Part shown: piece after piece, positions 52,345 through 64,000 of the stretch | Layout: each line of letters starts with the position of its first letter | Position numbering within the stretch: position 1 is the first letter of the stretch | From: CAWCKS01 sp963796195 | GTDB taxonomy: Bacteria; Pseudomonadota; Alphaproteobacteria; Rhizobiales; Xanthobacteraceae | Direction of reading: 5' to 3' | NCBI GenBank assembly: GCA_963796195.1 | Contig: CAWCKS010000003.1 | Coordinates: forward strand, 496,001 to 560,000 | DNA: 64,000 bases | Position numbers and translations under genes: made by a program | Notes under the pieces: model-generated | What the model saw: the letters and a program-made list of their open reading frames with translations, nothing else | Told to the model about the DNA's origin: nothing | Databases searched by the model: none

Positions 52345-52358
52345 CTGATCTAGCTCAA
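52345..52358. promoter_or_regulatory. Fnr-like box before the CHAD-opgC operon
   Basis: CTGATCTAGCTCAA has one mismatch to TTGA-N6-TCAA (on the minus strand TTGAGCTAGATCAG). Its centre is about 63 bp before the CHAD ATG at 52288. It shares CTGATCTnnCTCAAT with 17612. Confidence 0.45.
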
Positions 52359-52543
52359 TCCGGCTCGACACAGAAGGCGGCCCGAGTCTTTGATCGACTT
52401 CGATCGTTTGGAGGACGCGGACCGGGAATCAATTCTGTTTTAGGTTTGCAGCCATCTGGCGAGGCCGCGACGGAGCGGAGTAAGTTATCGTCTGCTTGGC
52501 AAAAAGCTCAGTATTTCCAATTGCAAGCGAGAGGGTCGTTCGT

Positions 52544-54234
<1,691 letters not shown>

Positions 54235-54261
54235 GGACAGAGCTACTCCGCCGTTTATGGC

Positions 54262-54341
54262 GTCATGCCCGCGCTTGTCGCGGGCATCCACGTTTCCTTG
54301 GTGCCCAAGGTGTGGATGGCCGGGACAAGCCCGGCCATGAC
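54262..54341. repeat. REP-like double-hairpin element
   Basis: The element is bounded by GTCATG and CATGAC and holds two hairpins: GCCCGCG-cttgt-CGCGGGC (54267-54285) and GGCCGGG-acaag-CCCGGCC (54318-54336). This is the common Bradyrhizobium/Rhodopseudomonas intergenic repeat and may end both converging transcripts. Confidence 0.75.
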
Positions 54342-54347
54342 CGGTTT

Positions 54348-55143
54348 CTATTGCAAGCGAATGGTGGTCACCGCTCCGACGAACGCCTTTTCGATCACGA
54401 AGTGGCCGGGCTCGGAGTGGTTGCCTTCGGCAAAGCCGCGCTCCTTGAAGATGCGCCTTAAGTCCTCGAGCATGCTCGGGCTGCCGCACAGCATGAGGCG
54501 GTCGGTCTCGATGTCGAGCGGCTTCAGATCGACGTCGTTGAACAGGCGCTCCGACGTGATCAGGTCGGTGATGCGGCCGCGGTTGCGGAACGGTTCGCGC
54601 GTCACGGTCGGATAATAGATCAGCTTGTCCTTCAGGATCGGCCCGAAAAATTCGTCAGTCTCGAGATTGCGCGACCAGCCGCTCGCCATAGGCGAGTTCG
54701 GAGACCTGGCGGCAGCCGTGCACCAGCACGATCTTCTCGAAGCGGTCGTAGACCTCAGGGTCCTTGATCAGGCTCGCGAACGGGGCGAGCCCGGTGCCGG
54801 TCGACAACAACAGCAGCCGCGAGCCCGGCAGCAGGTTGTCGACGATCAGGGTGCCCGTAGCCTTGCGGCCGACCAACACGGTGTCGCCTTCGCGGATCTT
54901 CTGCAGCCGCGAGGTCAGGGGACCGTCGGCGACCTTGATCGAGAAGAACTCTAGCGACTCCTCGTGATTGGCGCTCGCCATGCTGTAGGCGCGGAGCAGG
55001 GGCCGTCCGTCGACCTCCAGGCCCATCATGGTGAACTGGCCGTTCTGGAAGCGGAACCCGGGGTCGCGGGTGGTGGTGAAGCTGAACAGGGAATCGGTCC
55101 AATGGTGGACGGAAAGAACCTGCTCTTTATTGAAGGCGCTCAT
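54348..55143 (-). CDS. fpr: Ferredoxin-NADP(+) reductase (frameshifted)
   Basis: About 265 aa joined from two frames. FAD site: RFQNGQFTMMGLEVDGRPLL, RAYSMASANHEESLEFFSIK. NADP part: STGTGLAPFASLIKDPEVY, KIVLVHGCRQVSELAYGERL; then, after a shift at about 54670, ETDEFFGPILKDKLIYYPTV, DRLMLCGSPSMLEDL and FVIEKAFV. The C-terminus lacks the plant-type Tyr, as in bacterial class I Fpr. The enzyme supplies reduced ferredoxin or flavodoxin, for example to the nearby P450 or stress defence. It converges with the acyl-CoA synthetase. Confidence 0.85.
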
Positions 55144-55313
55144 ACTATTTATTTCTCCAGACCCGGCCCTTTTGAAACGATTTGGCCAGGCGCTGCCTGG
55201 CCATTTCCGTTGCGTTATCAGTCATTTGATGCAGTGCACAGGTTCACGCAAGGCCCAAATTTTGAATGGCTTAATGCGTGATTTGCGTGCAATTTGACTT
55301 GCGGCGAGGGATC

Positions 55314-56725
55314 TCAGCCTTCCGGCGGCCGGCGCAGGTGCCAGTCGGTGGCGCTCTGGAACGCCCAGCCGATTCGCAGCGCCGTTGCTTCGTCATAGCC
55401 GCGGCACACGATCTGCAGCGATGTCGGCAGGCCGGCGGCGGAGAATCCATTCGGCAGCGCCAGCGCGCACAGGTCAAGGAAGTTGCCGAACCGGGTGAAG
55501 TGCGCGGGCGTGCCGCTCTGGTCGACCTCCTCGAGCGGCAGCGCCGGGCTGGTCGTGGTCGGCGTCAGCAGCGCATCGATGCCGGTCATCGCCAGCGCGA
55601 ACTTGCGTTTCAGCTCCTCGCGCAGCTGCAGCGCCTCGACATATTCGTGCGCCGTGGTCTTCTTGCCCACGGTGACGCGCGGCCGTGACGTCCTCGTCGA
55701 GCGGAATGCCGGGATTGTCGACGAGGTCGTGCAGGAAGGCGTAGGCCTCGGGGCTGATGATACGGCCAACGGCGCGTGTCAGGTCGGTGAAGGCGAACGG
55801 CAGGTCGATCGCAACGATCTCCGCGCCAAGCCCGCGCAGCACGTCGAGCGATTTGTCGTAGGCCGCGAGCACTTCGGGCGTCGCGAACTGCGCGTTCGCT
55901 GCTCCGGCATGGCGCGCAAGTTTCAGTCCGCGCACGCCGCGCCTGAGGTGGGCGAACGGATCGTCGAGCGGCGCATGTAGCGTGCGCGGATCGTTCGGAT
56001 CAGGGCTCGGCATTGCGGAATAGAGCAGGGCCGCGTCCTCGACCGAGCGGCACATCGGCCCGAGCGTGTCGAGCGTCGTCGAGAGCGGCAGCACGCCGAA
56101 CGTGCTGATCCGTCCGACGGTGGTCTTGAGCCCGGTCAGGCCGCACCATGACGCGGGCAGCCGCACCGAGCCGCCGGTGTCGCTGCCGATCGCCCACGGC
56201 GCGAGTCGCCGCCGCGACCGCGACACCCGATCCGCTGCTCGAACCACCGGGCGTGCGCTTGCGCGTGGGATCCCAGGGATTCCACGGCGTGCCGAACTGG
56301 GTGTTGGTGCCCCAGCCGCCCATCGCGAACTGCACGGTATGGGTCTTGCCGAGCACGATCATGCCCTGCGCGATCAGGTGACGCGCGAGCGTCGCGGTGT
56401 GCGTGGCGACGCGACTGCGCCAGGCGCCGCAACCGCCGGTGCAGACCTTGCCTTCGATGTCGATCAGGTCCTTCAGCGCGATCGGCACGCCGTGCAGCGG
56501 TCCCACGGCGTGGCCCGAGCGGATCGCTTTGTGCGCGGCCTCTGCGGCGAGCTTGGCATCATTGCCATAGACCTCAACGAAAGCCTGCAGCTTCGGCTCT
56601 TTCGTTTCGATCCGCTTCAGGTAGGCATCGACGACATCGACTGGCGACAGGCGGCGCGCGGTGATCTGTTGCGACAGTGCCTGCGCCGACAGGCTCGTGA
56701 GGTCCGACGACGTCGCTGCATCCAT
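55314..56725 (-). CDS. Amidase signature enzyme (two frameshifts)
   Basis: About 470 aa. The amidase signature is readable across frames: GPLHGVPIALKDLIDIEGKV (catalytic Lys), RKRTPGGSSSGSGVAVAAA (first Ser of the triad), then after an extra base at about 56206 LAPWAIGSDTGGSVRLPASW (second Ser, nucleophile) and CGLTGLKTTVGRIST. Another extra base at about 55684 leads to VTVGKKTTAHEYVEALQLRE and ALALPNGFSAAGLPTSLQIV. It starts 20 bp after the P450 gene on the same strand, so the two form an operon. The substrate is unknown; GatA is excluded by context. Confidence 0.83.
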
Positions 56726-56745
56726 GGCGCTGTTCTTTTTTTCTT

Positions 56746-58146
56746 TTATGTCGCAGGCCGCACCGTGACGCGCAAGCCGTCCTTCGGCTTGGGGATCGGC
56801 CACATCGCCCACGGCGACACGTAGCCTGGCTCGAGCGAGAGATCCAGATTTTGCAGCACATGGCGCGCGAAGCACTTGGCCTGCATGTAGGCGAAGTGCA
56901 GCCCGAGGCACATGTGGGCGCCGCCACCGAACGGCACGAAAGCGAACTTGTGCCTGTTGCGCTGGGCCTCGTCGGTGAAGCGCATAGGATCGAATTGGGT
57001 CGGATCGGGCCACACTGTCGGCATCATGTGCGTGAACAGCGGATTGATGCCGATCCAGGTGCCGGCCGGGATCTTGTAGCCGCCGAAGCTGAAATCGCGC
57101 GTCGCGCGTCGCGGGATCGATGGCACCGGCGGGCGCAGCCGCATCGATTCCTTGAATGCCATCTCGACCAGTGGCAGGGCGTCGAGCTTCTCGAACGGCA
57201 GCGGTTCGTCGGGGCGCAGCCCGAGCGCGAGCACTTCCTCGCGCAACTTGTTCTGCCAGTCCGGATTGGCGGCGAGGAAATTGACGAACGAAGTCAGCGA
57301 CGACGTCAGTGTGTCGTGCGCCGCCATCATCAGGAAGCTCATATGATCGACCACATCCTGCGTCGACAGCAGGGCGCCATCGTCATCCGTTGCGCGACAC
57401 AGCTGCGAGAACAGGTCATCGCCGCCCTGGTTGCCGCGGCGCAATGGAATTTGCTTCGAGAAATACTCGATGATGCGCTTGCGGCCATTGACTCCGCGCG
57501 CCATCTGCGTGCCCGGGATCGGCACGCGGATCGGCGCCACCGCCGCGGCGACCATGTCGATGAACGAAGTCGTCACCACCTCGACCTCGGGGCCGATGTC
57601 GGCGCCGAGGAACGAAGTCGCCGCAAGATCAAGCGTCAACTGCTTCATCGCCGGGTATACCAGCATCTCGCCACCCTTGGTTCCTCCCTTGGCGCGCCAC
57701 AGCGCGACGCGTTTGGCGATGCCGAGGTCGAGTTGCGCGAGGTACGAGCGCATCGGCCCGGCCTTGAAGGCGACCGACAGCGCACGGCGGTGCACGCGAT
57801 GCTCGTCGAAGTCCATTAGCATCAGGCCGCGCGGAAACAGCCGGCCGAGGATCGACTCCCAGCCGTGGGTCGACGAGAATAGCTTGGTCTGGTCGAACAG
57901 CACGAGCTCGTTGGCCTCTGGGCCGAGCATCGTGATGCTGGTCTCGCCGAAGGCGCGCGAGCGATAGATCGGGCCGTACTTGGCGGCCATGCGCTCGACC
58001 TCGCCCTGCGGGTCGGCGAGCAGGCGGAGTGTGTTGCCGACCAGCGGCCAACCCTCTTCACCGGGGATGTGAGCCAGCGCGCTGCGCGGAACGCTGGTGG
58101 CGAAGGTTGAAGGGACGGCTTCGGATGCTACGCTTTGCATCGTCAT
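56746..58146 (-). CDS. Cytochrome P450
   Basis: A 466-aa P450. The I-helix oxygen-binding segment is FLMMAAHDTLTSSLTS, the K-helix ExxR is FKESMRLRPPVP, and the heme loop is FVPFGGGAHMCLGLHFAY with ligand Cys near 413. ATG 58146 has GAGGCG 5-8 nt upstream; the longer start at 58221 is less likely. There is no transmembrane anchor, as usual for bacterial P450s. The length and the HxxCxG loop fit CYP families of rhizobia that act on fatty acids, terpenes or sterols. The nearby Fpr could be its electron source. Confidence 0.9.
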   Translation of the reverse strand: MTMQSVASEAVPSTFATSVPRSALAHIPGEEGWPLVGNTLRLLADPQGEVERMAAKYGPIYRSRAFGETSITMLGPEANELVLFDQTKLFSSTHGWESILGRLFPRGLMLMDFDEHRVHRRALSVAFKAGPMRSYLAQLDLGIAKRVALWRAKGGTKGGEMLVYPAMKQLTLDLAATSFLGADIGPEVEVVTTSFIDMVAAAVAPIRVPIPGTQMARGVNGRKRIIEYFSKQIPLRRGNQGGDDLFSQLCRATDDDGALLSTQDVVDHMSFLMMAAHDTLTSSLTSFVNFLAANPDWQNKLREEVLALGLRPDEPLPFEKLDALPLVEMAFKESMRLRPPVPSIPRRATRDFSFGGYKIPAGTWIGINPLFTHMMPTVWPDPTQFDPMRFTDEAQRNRHKFAFVPFGGGAHMCLGLHFAYMQAKCFARHVLQNLDLSLEPGYVSPWAMWPIPKPKDGLRVTVRPAT

Positions 58147-58281
58147 GGGGGCGCCTCGCGAACAGGGCTGACAGACAGCAACCTTAGCCGACATGTTGGG
58201 GTCCGAACATGACGTTGGCAAGGCCAGGCCAATGCGACGTTGGTGTCAGTTCCGCCGGCTGACATGGTCGGCCACGGCGAC

Positions 58282-58887
58282 CTAAAGTTGCTGCTTGAAT
58301 GTCTCGACAGCCACCTCGGTCGGCGTCGCCTCGCCCAAGCCGGTCTGGTCACGGATCATCTGGCCGAGGCTCGGCAACTCGCTGCGCTTGATCTGGACGT
58401 CGGGCGACCAAAGTCTTGAACGCATCAACGCCTTCGGGCAGTGCAGGTATGCCTCGCGCACGTTGATCTCGACGACGGCGCGCGGCAGCTTGCCGAACTC
58501 GATCATCGAGGACAGCAGCGCCGCCTCAGTGTTCAGCGTCGCGCGGCCGTTGACCCGCAAGGTGTCATCGATGCCCGGGATGAAGAATATCAAGGCGATC
58601 TCGCCGGAGCCGCCAAGAATGTTGCGAAAACTGTCGAGCCGGTTGTTACCGGGACGATCGGGCATGTGCAGCCGCTTCGGATCGGCAACCTTGATGAAAC
58701 CCGGCTCGCCACCGCGCGGCGAGGCATCGACGGTGCCGTCGTCGCCGCAGCTCGCGAACACGCAGAACGGTGAGAGCGCAATGAAGCGTGCAGCGTGCGG
58801 ATCGATATGGTCGATCGCCTTGGCGACCGCGCGCGGGCTTGGCGTCGGGTAGAGACGGTCGAGATCGGCAAGGTCGAGCGTGCTCAT
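58282..58887 (-). CDS. Pyridoxamine 5'-phosphate oxidase-family FMN protein
   Basis: A 201-aa split-barrel flavin protein: RFIALSPFCVFASCGDDGTV, DASPRGGEPGFIKVADPKRL, LDSFRNILGGSGEIALIFFI, DDTLRVNGRATLNTEAALLS and the tail IRDQTGLGEATPTEV. This is the MSMEG_1061-type PNPOx-like family, not the true PdxH. AGAGG lies 6 nt before ATG 58887. Family members reduce or bind flavin/F420-like cofactors; the substrate is unknown. Confidence 0.82.
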   Translation of the reverse strand: MSTLDLADLDRLYPTPSPRAVAKAIDHIDPHAARFIALSPFCVFASCGDDGTVDASPRGGEPGFIKVADPKRLHMPDRPGNNRLDSFRNILGGSGEIALIFFIPGIDDTLRVNGRATLNTEAALLSSMIEFGKLPRAVVEINVREAYLHCPKALMRSRLWSPDVQIKRSELPSLGQMIRDQTGLGEATPTEVAVETFKQQL

Positions 58888-59075
58888 TTCGGGCCTCTTG
58901 GCGTCCTGCGATTTCGACAAGATTACACGCGAGGCTCCCGTCAAGGAAGCTCGCCGATGCGGCAAAGGAGCTCACCAATTTTGACCGGTTGCGCCCGAAG
59001 AAGCCGCTCAATACAGTCGCCGGCAAGGCTCAAACGGGCTCGGACGGACAACAAAGCAAACAAGGGACGAGACAG

Positions 59076-61160
<2,085 letters not shown>

Positions 61161-61191
61161 GTGACGCCAGGCGAGCAGGGAGCGGGTGGCT

Positions 61192-62706
61192 ATGCCAGTC
61201 TTTCGGCGATCAGCGAGACGGATCGCACTCGCTGCGACCTCCGTTGCTGCTCTGTGCGGTGGGGTTGTGCCGCAAGCGTGGGCGGCCAAGACGAGCATCA
61301 CTGTTGGGATGTCGATCGAGCCGAGCGGGCTCGATCCGACGGTCGCCGCACCGGTCGCCAATGCACAGGTGACCTGGCAAAATGTGTACCAGGGACTGGT
61401 GCGTCTCGACCGCGACGGCAAGGTGCAGCCGCAGCTCGCCGAGAGCTGGACGATTGCGCCCGACGGCCTGACCTACACGTTCAAGCTGCGCACCAACGTG
61501 AAATTCCAGAATGGTGTGCCGTTTGATTCCACCGTCGCGAAGTTTACGCTCGATCGCGCCAGGGCCGCCAACTCGGTCAATCCGCAGAAGCAATTCTACA
61601 CGGTGATCACGTCGATCGATGCGCCGGCCCCCGATACGCTTGTGCTTCACCTGAGCGCTCCGGCCGGCGATCTGCTGTTTCACCTCGGGTTTCCGCCGGC
61701 GGTGATGGTCGAGCCGAGCACGGCCGCTGACGACAAGACCAACCCGGTCGGCACCGGACCGTTCAAGCTGAAGACCTGGGTCAAGGGTGATCGCGTCGAA
61801 CTGACGCGCGATCCGAACTTCTGGGACAAGTCGAAGACGATCGCACTGGAGGACGTCACCTTCCGCTTCATCAGCGACCAGCAGGCACAGGTCGCGGCAA
61901 TGGAGTCAGGCGACGTCGATGCATTCCCCGAAATGGGCGCGCCAGAGCTGTTCGGAAGATTCCAGAACAATCCGCGCTTTGCCGCGGTGATTGGCACCAG
62001 CGAGCTAAAGGCCGTCGCCGGCATGAATTGCACGCGAAAGCCGTTCGACGACGTGCGCGTCCGCCGGGCGTTGATGATGGCGGTAGACCGCAATCTCCTG
62101 ATCAAGGCGGTCTCTTCGGGGCTCGGTGCGCCGATCGGCAGTCACTATACGCCGAACGATCCTGGTTACGTCGACCTCACGGGCGTGCTGCCCTACGATC
62201 CGAAGAAGGCGAAGGCGCTGCTCGCGGAAGCCGGCTATCCGAACGGCCTCACCTTCTCGTTCAAAACGCCGCAGATGGCTTATGCCTCGCGTTCGGCCGA
62301 GGTGCTGCAATCGATGTTCGCCGACATCGGCGTCACCATGAATATCGTGCCGACGGAATTCCCTGCGAAATGGATCTCCGAAGTTTTCAAGGGTGGCGAC
62401 TACGACATGACGATTGTCGCCCATGCCGAGCCGATGGATGTCGGGATTTACGCGCGCGACAACTACTATTTCCATTACAAGAACCCGGCCTTCAACAAAG
62501 TGATAGCAGACGCCGAGCACACCACGGACGAAACTGCGCGCAACAAGCTCTACGGCGATGCGCAGAAGATACTGGCGGACGATGTGCCGGCCTTGTTCCT
62601 CTATGCGCTGCCGAAGCTCGGCGTCTGGAACGCGAAGCTCGAAGGCCTCTGGAAGAATGAACCGATCCCGTCGAATGACCTCACCGAGGTCCACTGGAAC
62701 GATTGA
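61192..62706 (+). CDS. Peptide/nickel-type ABC substrate-binding protein, copy 1
   Basis: A 504-aa periplasmic solute-binding protein of family 5 (DppA/OppA-like). A signal peptide (RRSARRIALAATSVAALCGG to AWAAK) precedes the binding fold: GMSIEPSGLDPTVAAPVANA, ESWTIAPDGLTYTFKLRTNV, NPVGTGPFKLKTWVKGDRVE, LTRDPNFWDKSKTIALEDVT and DDVRVRRALMMAVDRNLLIK. ATG 61192 has AGGGAG 9 nt upstream. No permease or ATPase is visible downstream within the window, but a very similar paralogue follows 13 nt later, probably with the transporter beyond the edge. Confidence 0.9.
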   Translation: MPVFRRSARRIALAATSVAALCGGVVPQAWAAKTSITVGMSIEPSGLDPTVAAPVANAQVTWQNVYQGLVRLDRDGKVQPQLAESWTIAPDGLTYTFKLRTNVKFQNGVPFDSTVAKFTLDRARAANSVNPQKQFYTVITSIDAPAPDTLVLHLSAPAGDLLFHLGFPPAVMVEPSTAADDKTNPVGTGPFKLKTWVKGDRVELTRDPNFWDKSKTIALEDVTFRFISDQQAQVAAMESGDVDAFPEMGAPELFGRFQNNPRFAAVIGTSELKAVAGMNCTRKPFDDVRVRRALMMAVDRNLLIKAVSSGLGAPIGSHYTPNDPGYVDLTGVLPYDPKKAKALLAEAGYPNGLTFSFKTPQMAYASRSAEVLQSMFADIGVTMNIVPTEFPAKWISEVFKGGDYDMTIVAHAEPMDVGIYARDNYYFHYKNPAFNKVIADAEHTTDETARNKLYGDAQKILADDVPALFLYALPKLGVWNAKLEGLWKNEPIPSNDLTEVHWND

Positions 62707-62719
62707 AGGAAGAAGCGTT

Positions 62720-64000
62720 ATGTCAAGGTTAGCTTGTTTCGCGAAGCGGATCGCGATTGCTGCGGCGTCTGTGGTCATGATCGCGGCCTCACCGGCATTT
62801 GCCGCCAAGACCAGCCTGGTGATGGGCATGGCGATCGAGCCGCCGGGCCTTGATCCGACGCTCGCAGCACCCGTGGCAATCGGGCAGGTGACCTGGCAGA
62901 ACATCTTTCAGGGCCTGGTGCGGCTCGACCGCGACGGCAAGGTGCAGCCGCAGCTTGCCGAGAGCTGGACGGTTGCGCCCGATGGCCTGACCTACACCTT
63001 CAAACTGAAGACCTCGGCAAAATTCCAGAACGGCGTGCCGTTCAATTCCAGCGTCGCCAAATTCGCGCTTGATCGGGCACGGGCTGCCAACTCGGTCAAT
63101 CCGCAGAAGCAGTTCTATACCGTGATCACATCGATCGACACGCCGGCGCCGGACACGCTGGTGCTGCATCTCGACAAGCCGTCGGGCGGCCTCTTGTATC
63201 GCCTCGCCTGGCCCGCCGCGGTCATGGTCGAGCCGAAATCGACGCCCGACAACAAGACCAACCCGGTCGGTACCGGCCCGTTCAAGCTGAAGACCTGGGT
63301 CAAGGGCGACCGCGTCGAGCTGACGCGCGATCCCGATTTCTGGGACAAGTCGAAGAAGATCGCGCTGGAGAACGTTACGTTCCGCTTCATCAACGACCCG
63401 CAGGCGCAGGTCGCCGCACTGCAGGCCGGCGATATCGATGCAGTGTCCGGCCTGATCGCCGGCGAGCTCTACAGCAAGTTCCAGAACGACCCACGCTTTG
63501 CCACCGTGATCGGCAACACCGAGCTCAAGGCCGTGGCCGGCATGAACAACACGCGCAAGCCGTTTGACGACGTGCGCGTGCGCAAGGCGTTGATGATGGC
63601 GGTCGACCGCAATCTCCTGATCAAGGCGGTGTCGAACGGTTACGGTTCGCCGATCGGCAGTCACTACACGCCGAACGACCCGGGCTATATCGATCTGACC
63701 GGCGTCTATCCTTATGATCCGAAGAAGGCGAAGGCGCTGCTCGCCGAAGCCGGCTTCCCCAACGGCTTCACCTTCTCGTTCAAGACGCCGCAGATGGCCT
63801 ATGCCTCGCGTTCGGCCGAGGTGTTGCAGTCGATGTTCGCCGAGATTGGCGTGAAGATGAACATCGTGCCGACCGAGTTTCCGGCGAAGTGGGTGTCGGA
63901 GGTGCTGCAGGCCGCCGACTACGACATGACCATCGTCGCGCACGCCGAGCCGATGGACATCGGTATCTACGCCCGCGACAAGTATTACTTCAATTACAAG
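62720..64000 (+). CDS. Peptide/nickel-type ABC substrate-binding protein, copy 2 (partial)
   Basis: The open frame starts at ATG 62720 (GAAGGAAG 7 nt upstream) and runs off the end of the window, at least 427 codons. Signal peptide: RIAIAAASVVMIAASPAFAA. The mature sequence follows copy 1 almost residue by residue: GMAIEPPGLDPTLAAPVAIG, NPVGTGPFKLKTWVKGDRVE, LTRDPDFWDKSKKIALENVT, TPQMAYASRSAEVLQSMFAE. Copy 2 has DAVSGLIAGELYSKF where copy 1 has DAFPEMGAPELFGRF, so the ligand pockets may differ. This is a tandem duplication whose rest lies outside the window. Confidence 0.88.
   Translation, partial: MSRLACFAKRIAIAAASVVMIAASPAFAAKTSLVMGMAIEPPGLDPTLAAPVAIGQVTWQNIFQGLVRLDRDGKVQPQLAESWTVAPDGLTYTFKLKTSAKFQNGVPFNSSVAKFALDRARAANSVNPQKQFYTVITSIDTPAPDTLVLHLDKPSGGLLYRLAWPAAVMVEPKSTPDNKTNPVGTGPFKLKTWVKGDRVELTRDPDFWDKSKKIALENVTFRFINDPQAQVAALQAGDIDAVSGLIAGELYSKFQNDPRFATVIGNTELKAVAGMNNTRKPFDDVRVRKALMMAVDRNLLIKAVSNGYGSPIGSHYTPNDPGYIDLTGVYPYDPKKAKALLAEAGFPNGFTFSFKTPQMAYASRSAEVLQSMFAEIGVKMNIVPTEFPAKWVSEVLQAADYDMTIVAHAEPMDIGIYARDKYYFNYK

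Noticed and set aside
62789..63943. 384-codon minus-strand open frame
   Set aside because: It is antisense to the second peptide-binding protein, which continues through the window end on the plus strand.

Overview
The window reads as a chromosomal segment of a high-GC alphaproteobacterium of the Bradyrhizobium/Rhodopseudomonas group. The assignment is an inference from gene content: RibB with a zinc-less RibA-like domain, DUF2066, DUF2778 and OpgC proteins, a PHA synthase, eutBC without shell genes, many acyl-CoA enzymes, Fnr/FixK-type boxes and Bradyrhizobiaceae-style intergenic palindromes. I see no rRNA, tRNA, CRISPR array, prophage or insertion sequence.

Layout. (1) 0-3.5 kb: MFS exporter, acyl-CoA dehydrogenase, SDR. 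(2) 3.6-11.8 kb, all on +: DUF2066 protein, aldo/keto reductase, a beta-propeller dehydrogenase with a c-type heme motif, an SMP-30-type lactonase, ethanolamine ammonia-lyase eutBC, and an extradiol-type VOC protein ending at a strong terminator. (3) 12-22.8 kb: a phosphate and carbon storage block. An HD protein is followed by a leftward pstB-crp/fnr operon, a rightward operon of a small protein and PHA synthase, a zinc-ribbon protein, and a three-gene operon of an unknown 642-aa protein, a pyruvate-phosphate-dikinase-like protein without its PEP barrel, and a CYTH-CHAD protein. (4) 23-27.3 kb: one-carbon module (methyltransferase-like protein, MTHFR-like protein, LigM/GcvT-like THF demethylase, MarR). 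(5) 27.5-37.8 kb: thiolase, AraC regulator, ketopantoate-reductase-like protein, TIM-barrel epimerase, remnant of a peptide-ABC permease, phosphodiesterase/phosphatase, flavin monooxygenase-like protein, 3-hydroxybutyrate dehydrogenase, XRE-cupin regulator. (6) 37.9-47.5 kb: purC, MarR with two divergent crotonases, an HTH-RibB-RibX fusion, MHS transporter, small conserved proteins, CoA-transferase, NHL protein. (7) 47.6-52.3 kb: universal stress protein, DUF2778 protein, CHAD-opgC. (8) 52.5-64 kb: acyl-CoA synthetase, ferredoxin-NADP reductase, P450-amidase, FMN-binding oxidoreductase, FadB-type enzyme, and two tandem peptide-binding proteins, the last cut by the window edge.

Two themes stand out. 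First, sites resembling Fnr/FixK boxes lie before the PHA synthase operon, the pstB-crp operon, the dikinase/CYTH-CHAD operon, the second CHAD gene and the universal stress protein. This suggests one low-oxygen regulon for PHA and polyphosphate storage, with a candidate regulator encoded inside it. Second, about twenty single-base frameshifts break some fifteen otherwise intact genes. Each break leaves all family motifs readable across the two frames, so sequencing or assembly error is the likeliest cause. I therefore annotate those genes as whole CDSs and give the break positions.
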